Shown one piece after another: positions 1 through 5,188 of a stretch of DNA of 7,853 nt. Every line of letters starts with the position of its first letter. Position 1 is the first letter of the stretch. The stretch is taken from the NCBI GenBank assembly GCA_025457985.1, contig JALOTI010000080.1, forward strand, positions 1 through 7,853. Reading direction: 5' to 3'. Origin of the DNA: Leptospira sp. (GTDB taxonomy: Bacteria; Spirochaetota; Leptospiria; Leptospirales; Leptospiraceae). The position numbers were made by a program, and so were the translations under genes. The notes under the pieces were generated by a model, which had not been told where the DNA came from, did not search any database, and saw only the letters and a program-made list of their open reading frames with translations.

Positions 1-78
<78 letters not shown>

Positions 79-185
79 CCACCCAGTCTCCGTCACTGCT
101 GATGATCATGCCAGTTGGTCGAATACAATAAATTATGAAATTGTAACAAAAATTTTAAGCCTTTTCCCAAGAACCATAGTAGACT

Positions 186-191
186 AGAGGA
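186..191 (+). promoter_or_regulatory. Ribosome binding site for the alpha/beta hydrolase
   Basis: AGAGGA lies 4 bases before the ATG at 196. It resembles the core of a Shine-Dalgarno site, at slightly short spacing, and supports that start. The AT-rich stretch 121-185 between the left-edge repeat and this site presumably holds the promoter, but I see no convincing -35/-10 pair at normal spacing. Confidence 0.6.
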
Positions 192-195
192 CATT

Positions 196-1089
196 ATGTT
201 TGTACGACAAACCTTTGCTTGGAAAAATCACCATTTAACGTATGTAAAACATCCAAGTCTAAATCCAAAATCGAAGGAAAAGATAGTCCTTATTGGAGGA
301 TGGTGCTCCGCAGCAGGATATTGGGCCTTAAATATTCCCTTTTTCCAACAATTTGGGGAAGTCATTGAACTTGACTTAGTTGGTCATTACCCTGCCGAAA
401 TCTTGGACCAAAAAAAAGCCTTAAGTTTACAAGACTTTTTGGAAGTGCAAGCCCACGCCGTATGGGGATCTGCAGGAGAAAAAGACATTACATTAGTTGG
501 GCACTCGACAGGGGGTATGGCAGTTCTCGCCATCGCTGCTCTTTTCCCTGAGAGGATCAAACAAGTTATATCCATCGCACCTTTTGTTCATGGACCCGTC
601 CGCCACCCACTCAAACTCGGAGTGATAGGGCTCCGAATGAATTTGGGATCCGTATTCGACTTTGGATTCCGTGTAGGTCGTTCCCTCCCGAAATCTCTTG
701 AAATTGGTTTTTCATACGGGGTTTATGATTCCAAAGAGTTTCATGAAAGGGAAGAAATCCAAAAGTTTTTGGAAGAATACAATCCGCAATTTGAATGTTT
801 AAATCCAAGGAATATTTTGATGATTTTGGAAATGTTGGATCGAACCGATATTCGACCTATCGTTTTTGGAAACAAGGTACCCACACTTATTTTGCGAGGT
901 GAAGAAGATCCCGTAATACCAGGAAAGGATGTACAAGAGTTAGAAAGGACCACACCTAATGTAAAGGCGGTGCTTTTTTCTGAATGTGGACATTTTGTAC
1001 ATCTAGAGAAAAAATTTGCCGCAGAAAAAGTGATGAAAGATTTTTTACTTTCTAAGAAAAATAACCCAAATAAAAAATCCTTTTTTTGA
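196..1089 (+). CDS. Alpha/beta-fold hydrolase
   Basis: A 297-residue protein with the classic alpha/beta hydrolase layout. A first strand and oxyanion-hole loop (LIGGWCSAAGYW, about 32-43) is followed by the nucleophile elbow GHSTGG with Ser104. The acid is Asp238 in RGEEDPVIP, and the base is His266 in CGHFVHLE. All three triad positions are present and correctly ordered. Residues about 130-220 form a helical cap rich in aromatic and basic residues, which sets substrate choice. No signal peptide or membrane segment is visible, so it is probably cytosolic. Length is normal for the MhpC/BioH-like esterase group, but the natural substrate cannot be read from the sequence; esterase, lactonase or C-C hydrolase are all possible. 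It is monocistronic and ends 8 bp from the convergent amidase gene. The Lys/Asn-rich tail ending in Phe-Phe comes from A and T homopolymer runs at 1072-1087. Confidence 0.9.
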   Translation: MFVRQTFAWKNHHLTYVKHPSLNPKSKEKIVLIGGWCSAAGYWALNIPFFQQFGEVIELDLVGHYPAEILDQKKALSLQDFLEVQAHAVWGSAGEKDITLVGHSTGGMAVLAIAALFPERIKQVISIAPFVHGPVRHPLKLGVIGLRMNLGSVFDFGFRVGRSLPKSLEIGFSYGVYDSKEFHEREEIQKFLEEYNPQFECLNPRNILMILEMLDRTDIRPIVFGNKVPTLILRGEEDPVIPGKDVQELERTTPNVKAVLFSECGHFVHLEKKFAAEKVMKDFLLSKKNNPNKKSFF

Positions 1090-1097
1090 TCGAAGAT

Positions 1098-1913
1098 TTA
1101 GAACAACCTATGTTCCAAACTTGGAAGTGATTTCCGTTTATCCAAAAGTTCATCCAAATTGATTTCAGCAATCGCATAACCAGGATTTGTTCCTGCATCG
1201 GCTAACACTTCACCCCAAGGTGATACAATCATCGAATGACCATAAGTCTTACGTTTGCCATGCGGATCATGGATGCCAGTTTGGCCGGGTGCAATTACAT
1301 ACATCAAATTTTCAATCGCACGAGCTCGAAGGAGAACCTCCCAGTGCGCAACTCCTGTGGGGACAGTAAAGGCAGCGGGCAAAAAACAAATCTCAACTCC
1401 ATCTTTTGAGAGTGACCTAAATAATTCTGGGAATCGAATATCATAGCAGATCGCCGAAGAAAATTTCCCAAATTCGGTCGACACAACTTGGGGTAACACT
1501 CCTCCGCTTTCTGTACCTCGAGATTCACTGTAGCTAAATCCATCTCCAATTATAGCATTAAACAGGTGTGCCTTGTGGTAACGAAATATCTCTTCCCCAC
1601 GAGGATCAAAAATTACAGCTGTGTTGAAGACCTTTCCGTTCCCAGCCGTCGTTGGAAAACCTCCACCCAAGAGATAGATCCCACAATCTTTTGCTGTTTC
1701 CTTTAGAAAGGAAAATGTCTCGTTCTCAATTTGGCCAAGGAGTTGCTTTTTTTCTTCCTCACTTCCCATAAAAGAAAAATTCTCGGGAAGAGCGACCACC
1801 TTCGCACCTGCCTCCGCCGCTCTTTCGACAAACTGACGGCAAAGAGTTAGGTTATTTATTACCCTGGCATTACTTGTGACTTGCACTACAGCTGCTTTAT
1901 ATTTCATTATCAT
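1098..1913 (-). CDS. Carbon-nitrogen hydrolase, Nit1-type (probable deaminated glutathione amidase)
   Basis: A 271-residue nitrilase-superfamily enzyme. The Glu-Lys-Cys triad is visible: Glu44 in LPENF, Lys114 in RYHKAHLF and Cys156 in ICYDIRFPE. The segment after the nucleophile (AHWEVLLRARAIE, 189-201), then YGHSM (224-228) and PWGEVLA (232-238), match the Nit1 branch (deaminated glutathione amidase, EC 3.5.1.128). That enzyme hydrolyses the amide of the keto-acid made when transaminases act wrongly on glutathione. Omega-amidase (Nit2) or another small amidase remains possible, because specificity within the superfamily is subtle. Length is normal and there is no signal peptide, so it is cytosolic. 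The first ATG is preferred: AGGA (minus strand, 1925-1922) sits 8 bases before it. A second ATG two codons in (1907-1905) would leave the site 14 bases away. Divergent from argB, convergent with the hydrolase. Confidence 0.88.
   Translation of the reverse strand: MIMKYKAAVVQVTSNARVINNLTLCRQFVERAAEAGAKVVALPENFSFMGSEEEKKQLLGQIENETFSFLKETAKDCGIYLLGGGFPTTAGNGKVFNTAVIFDPRGEEIFRYHKAHLFNAIIGDGFSYSESRGTESGGVLPQVVSTEFGKFSSAICYDIRFPELFRSLSKDGVEICFLPAAFTVPTGVAHWEVLLRARAIENLMYVIAPGQTGIHDPHGKRKTYGHSMIVSPWGEVLADAGTNPGYAIAEINLDELLDKRKSLPSLEHRLF
1874..1903 (+). promoter_or_regulatory. Candidate sigma-70-type promoter for the argB operon, inside the amidase gene
   Basis: TTGTGA (1874-1879) and TATATT (1898-1903) are separated by 18 bases and match the -35 and -10 consensus at 4/6 and 5/6 positions. 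Transcription would start near 1910, giving a leader of about 18 bases to the ATG at 1928 but only about 6 to the ATG at 1916. The site lies wholly within the 5' coding region of the opposing amidase gene, which is expected because there is almost no intergenic space. Prediction by eye only. Confidence 0.35.
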
Positions 1914-1927
1914 AAATGAGATCCTAT
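1914..1927. promoter_or_regulatory. 14-bp divergent start region with interleaved ribosome binding sites
   Basis: The whole gap between the amidase start (1913, minus) and the preferred argB start (1928, plus) is 14 bp. It holds AGGA for the amidase (minus strand, 1925-1922, 8 bases from its ATG). It also holds a weak GAG for argB (1918-1920, 7 bases from its ATG). An alternative argB ATG at 1916-1918 lacks any upstream Shine-Dalgarno sequence, which is why 1928 is preferred. Confidence 0.55.
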
Positions 1928-2806
1928 ATGAACCAGCAAAATGAAAAAATCAACCACATCTTAGAAGCTCTCCCGTATCTTATCAAATATTCTGGTAAAA
2001 CTATCGTGATCAAGTATGGTGGTGCAGCAATGGTCGAAGAGGAATTAAAAAGTTCCTTTGCCGAAGATATTGTTCTTTTGAAATACCTTGGAATCAATCC
2101 AGTTGTTGTTCACGGCGGTGGACCAGAAATAAACTCACTGATCAAATCACTCAATCTGAAAACAGAATTCATCCGCGGACATCGTGTCACTGATGAGCCA
2201 ACTATGGAAGTAGTAGAGATGGTTCTAACAGGTAAGGTAAACAAACAAATCGTTTCTCTTATCCAAGAAAAAGGTGGAAAACCTGTCGGACTGTCCGGGA
2301 AGGATGGTGGTCTTGCCTTTGCAGAAAAATATCTAATGGAAGTTGAAGGCGAGGATGGAAAGTTTACAAAAATGGATCTGGGCCTCGTGGGTCAGATTAC
2401 GATGGTTGATCCGACGATACTGTTGACTCTACAAAAAGAAGGATTTATTCCTATTATCTCGCCAGTAGCGGTTTCCAAAGAAGGTCAAACTTTAAATATC
2501 AATGCAGATACAATGGCGGGAGCCATAGCAGAAGCCCTACACGCAGACAAACTTATTCTGCTCACAGATACGCCAGGCATTCTTATCGAAGGCAAACTGG
2601 TCACTGGTTTAAAAAAAGGGGATATTCATGGGTATATAAAAACTGGACAGATATCTGGTGGCATGATACCAAAAGTAGAGTGTTGCCTGACCGCAATTGA
2701 AGCCGGTGTCAAACGTGCCCATATCATTGATGGTAGAGTACCACACTCCGTACTCATAGAAATTTTAACTGACCAAGGGATTGGAAGTTTAATCGAACAA
2801 GGATAG
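1928..2806 (+). CDS. argB: Acetylglutamate kinase
   Basis: Cytosolic enzyme that phosphorylates N-acetyl-L-glutamate with ATP (EC 2.7.2.8), the second step of arginine biosynthesis. Numbered from the ATG at 1928 (292 aa), the amino-acid-kinase fold shows Lys29 in VIKYGG, the glycine loop HGGGPEI (62-68), Arg86 in GHRVTD, and NINAD with Asp194. TDTPGIL (213-219) and GGMIPK with Lys249 follow; these are the expected substrate, phosphate and catalytic elements. An N-terminal helix (about 4-22, through [10 protein letters not shown]) precedes the first strand, as in the hexameric, arginine-inhibited enzymes. Feedback inhibition by arginine is therefore likely (inference). The upstream ATG at 1916 would add Met-Arg-Ser-Tyr but has no ribosome site and would leave 2 bp to the divergent gene. 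First gene of a three-gene operon; the next gene starts 6 bp after its stop. Confidence 0.95.
   Translation: MNQQNEKINHILEALPYLIKYSGKTIVIKYGGAAMVEEELKSSFAEDIVLLKYLGINPVVVHGGGPEINSLIKSLNLKTEFIRGHRVTDEPTMEVVEMVLTGKVNKQIVSLIQEKGGKPVGLSGKDGGLAFAEKYLMEVEGEDGKFTKMDLGLVGQITMVDPTILLTLQKEGFIPIISPVAVSKEGQTLNINADTMAGAIAEALHADKLILLTDTPGILIEGKLVTGLKKGDIHGYIKTGQISGGMIPKVECCLTAIEAGVKRAHIIDGRVPHSVLIEILTDQGIGSLIEQG
2799..2803 (+). promoter_or_regulatory. Ribosome binding site of the phosphatase, overlapping the end of argB
   Basis: AAGGA lies within the last codons of argB, 9 bases before the ATG at 2813. Because the site is inside argB and the stop (2804-2806) is only 6 bp from the next start, the two genes are probably translationally coupled. 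Confidence 0.65.
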
Positions 2807-2812
2807 ATTCGA

Positions 2813-4558
2813 ATGCCAACAAAAGTTCTCACATTAGGTTTGATTTCAGATATCACAAGTAGGATCAATTCCACAGAGGATTTGGAAACCCTACTCAGTG
2901 AAATCATGGGGATCACAAGGGATGTATTACAAACGGAAGGCTCTTCCCTGCTCCTATACGACAAAGAACTCGATGCTCTGGTCTTTAACACGACGAGTGG
3001 TTTAAAAGAAGAATCTTTGGCCCATCTTACCGTTCCCAGAGGTAAGGGAATTGCAGGAATGGTTCTTGAAACACTTCAGACGGAAATTGTGAATGATGCA
3101 GCCAACGATTCTAGAGTATTTAAAGCCATTGATCAAAAAGTTGGATACGTTACTCGAAACTTAATTTGTGTGCCAATGATTACTCAAGGTGAGGTCTTAG
3201 GAGTTCTGGAAGCCGTGAACTCAATGGACGGCAGAGATTTTAATGATAAGGATATTAAAATTCTTAAATATCTTTCCAATCTGGCGGGCATCGCAGTTCG
3301 CAACCGCCTCCTCATTGATAACCTAAATTTAAGAGCCAATGAGTTAAACTGTCTCTATCAAATCTCTCAGGCACTTGCCAATATCCAAAACTCGGAAGAA
3401 TTTATGGATCTAGCGGTAAAAACGATTTCAGAAGTTTTGCAGGTAGATCGTGTGTCACTCAATTTTGAACGGATTGAGAAAAAAGGACTGCCCAGGGCCA
3501 AATCAAAAGGCTTCTCGGATCAGCTGTTAGATGATGATGTGCAAAGTATCCTTTTTGCGGATAAAGCAGATTGGATGTACAAAGGCTTTAAGATCATTTC
3601 CTCCAACTCTCCGCAGGGTCTACTACTCACCCAAAAGAATCTTTTCCAACATAGTATGATCTTACTTCCGATACTTAAAAATAAGGTATGGCTTGGGTCG
3701 TTATGTGTCTCGGATAAAACAACTAGAACTAGATTTGATGAGATGGATATAAAAATCCTTAGAACACTCTCTAACCAAGTTGGAGAGGCTTACACAGCTC
3801 TTCAAGTGAAGATCCAAAGCGAACGACTCAAAAACATCGATCGGGATATGCAAGTTGCCGCGATGATCCAAAAACACTCGTTACCTGTGATTCCCAAGCA
3901 GTATTCTCTACTTGAGTTTGATACCTACTACCAAGCTTCACGCGAAATCGGTGGAGACTTTTATGATATGGTCGTACACGGTAAAGATGAGGTCTCAGTA
4001 ATCATAGCGGACGTTTCTGGTAAAGGAACACCAGCTGCCTTATTTATGGAACTTTCCAAAACAGTTCTACAGCAAGAAGTAGGAAAGACCACTTCAACCA
4101 AGGAAGCATTAACGCGCGCAAACGAAATTATTTTAGATAAATCTGGTTTTTTGATGTTTGTAACAGCAATGCTTGTTCGAATCAATATGTCGAAAAAGGA
4201 ACTTACCTTTTCTTCTGCTGGTCACAACATGCAATTTCTCTACCGCAAAAAATTACACAAAATTGAACATCTTTCTGGTAAAGGCCAACCTATGGGAATA
4301 TCAAAAGCTGAATTCTCAGAACACACTGTAACCTATGATCCAGGGGATGTAATCGTACTTTATACTGATGGTGTAACAGAGGCGATGAATACTCGAGAAG
4401 AACTTTTTGGTGATGATCGATTTGAAGCGGCGGTTCTATCGCATATTGCGGAGCCTCCAGAGGCAATTCGAACTTCTATAATTCAAAAAGTGAACGAATT
4501 TATTGGAGATGCTGAGCCACACGATGACATTTCTCTATTTATCATTCGTCTAAACTGA
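2813..4558 (+). CDS. GAF-GAF-PP2C (SpoIIE/RsbU-type) serine phosphatase
   Basis: A 581-residue soluble signalling protein. The first GAF domain (about 21-165) is well formed, with NLICVPM (116-122) and GVLEAVNS (130-137). A second, more diverged GAF domain (about 177-330) follows. A helical linker (331-355, containing RDMQVAAMIQ) leads into a SpoIIE-type PP2C phosphatase (about 356-580). Metal-binding acids are present: Asp382 in GGDFYD, Asp400 in ADVSGKG, Asp519 in YTDGVTEA and Asp571/572 in HDDIS. SAGHNM (468-473) is also typical, so the domain should be an active Mn/Mg-dependent phosphatase. Family members usually dephosphorylate an anti-anti-sigma (STAS) protein in partner switching; GAF domains sense a small molecule or mediate dimerisation. 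No STAS or anti-sigma kinase gene is in this window, so target and ligand are unknown. There is no signal peptide or membrane segment. It is 6 bp after argB and 12 bp before the coiled-coil gene. Confidence 0.93.
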   Translation: MPTKVLTLGLISDITSRINSTEDLETLLSEIMGITRDVLQTEGSSLLLYDKELDALVFNTTSGLKEESLAHLTVPRGKGIAGMVLETLQTEIVNDAANDSRVFKAIDQKVGYVTRNLICVPMITQGEVLGVLEAVNSMDGRDFNDKDIKILKYLSNLAGIAVRNRLLIDNLNLRANELNCLYQISQALANIQNSEEFMDLAVKTISEVLQVDRVSLNFERIEKKGLPRAKSKGFSDQLLDDDVQSILFADKADWMYKGFKIISSNSPQGLLLTQKNLFQHSMILLPILKNKVWLGSLCVSDKTTRTRFDEMDIKILRTLSNQVGEAYTALQVKIQSERLKNIDRDMQVAAMIQKHSLPVIPKQYSLLEFDTYYQASREIGGDFYDMVVHGKDEVSVIIADVSGKGTPAALFMELSKTVLQQEVGKTTSTKEALTRANEIILDKSGFLMFVTAMLVRINMSKKELTFSSAGHNMQFLYRKKLHKIEHLSGKGQPMGISKAEFSEHTVTYDPGDVIVLYTDGVTEAMNTREELFGDDRFEAAVLSHIAEPPEAIRTSIIQKVNEFIGDAEPHDDISLFIIRLN

Positions 4559-4570
4559 TGAGGCTTATTT

Positions 4571-5161
4571 ATGCGAAGGTTTTTATATTCGATTGCAGTC
4601 ACATTACGGCTTGATAAATTTCAAAAGGCTATGATCGACGCGGTTGTCGACACACGTGTTAAAAATGCGTTATTAAATTCCGATAAACTTAGAAAAGAAC
4701 AAGACAAACTCCGAGAGAAAGAATTTAAGAAAAAAATAGAAGATCTCGAGAAGGCTCACACAGCGAGCTTTGAACATTACAAACTCGAAACAGAAAATTT
4801 AATCCATACTTTCAAAAATCAAATACTTTTAGAAAAACGCGAAGTTTTCAAAGAACGCCAAATTGTAAAAGAAATGCAAAGGCAGGCAATGATTCGCGAC
4901 AATCGGTTTCAACATTATATTCTACGATTTAAAGAAATACTTTTTGTAAACAAAAAAGTAGTAGAGTCGATTCAAAACTTGGTAAAAGTAGAATCTAGCA
5001 TTGAAGACTTGTTATACGAAATTGACAATTACGATGAGTCAAAGTTTATCAAAAAACCGGAAGTCATCATAGATGGAGAGTTTTTAGAAGAATTAAATCA
5101 AAAGGAAGAAGAAATTCGGGATAACATTTTGAAATTCCAAAAAAGAGTAGAAAATAGTTAA
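4571..5161 (+). CDS. Hypothetical coiled-coil protein
   Basis: I do not recognise a family. The 196-residue product is very rich in Lys, Glu, Gln and Arg. It is predicted largely helical, with a likely coiled coil over about 36-115 and a second short helical stretch at about 170-193. A less charged N-terminus (MRRFLYSIAVTLRLDKF) could be an amphipathic membrane-touching helix, but it is too short and charged for a clear signal peptide or membrane span. Residues 141-170 (acidic, then KKPEVIIDGEF) may form a small separate element. The start is well supported: GAGG at 4560-4563 sits 7 bases before the ATG. The gene follows the phosphatase by 12 bp and ends inside the operon terminator, so it is co-transcribed with argB and the phosphatase. 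A role as scaffold or partner of the phosphatase is an inference from position only. Confidence 0.82.
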   Translation: MRRFLYSIAVTLRLDKFQKAMIDAVVDTRVKNALLNSDKLRKEQDKLREKEFKKKIEDLEKAHTASFEHYKLETENLIHTFKNQILLEKREVFKERQIVKEMQRQAMIRDNRFQHYILRFKEILFVNKKVVESIQNLVKVESSIEDLLYEIDNYDESKFIKKPEVIIDGEFLEELNQKEEEIRDNILKFQKRVENS

Positions 5162-5178
5162 CTACTCTTTTCTTTTTT
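5141..5178. terminator. Rho-independent terminator, probably bidirectional
   Basis: AAAAGAGTAG (5141-5150) and CTACTCTTTT (5162-5171) form a perfect 10-bp stem around an 11-base loop. On the plus strand a T-rich run (5173-5178) follows, ending the argB-phosphatase-coiled-coil operon. The left arm and loop are the last coding bases and stop codon of the coiled-coil gene. Read on the minus strand the hairpin also ends in six T (the arm's four plus 5140-5139), so it may also stop transcription of the convergent efflux gene, whose stop codon is at 5191-5189. Confidence 0.82.
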
Positions 5179-5188
5179 CTCAAATTTG

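Noticed and set aside
102..109. 8-bp palindrome ATGATCAT as an operator
   Set aside because: It is short, unrepeated as a full palindrome, and lies in a low-complexity ATG/CTG stretch where such a palindrome arises easily.
1072..1087. A6-TCC-T7 run at the convergent end of the hydrolase and amidase genes as a terminator
   Set aside because: The stem would be six A-T pairs with a 3-base loop and no GC core, too weak to call. It may still help stop transcription but cannot be supported from sequence alone.
1916..1918. Upstream ATG as the argB start
   Set aside because: It has no ribosome site, would sit 2 bp from the opposing start codon and about 6 bases from the candidate transcription start. 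The ATG at 1928 gives a normal ArgB N-terminus.
2626..2991. 121-codon minus-strand ORF across the argB/phosphatase junction
   Set aside because: It lies wholly opposite two well-supported genes, has no recognisable domain, and is explained as a shadow frame.
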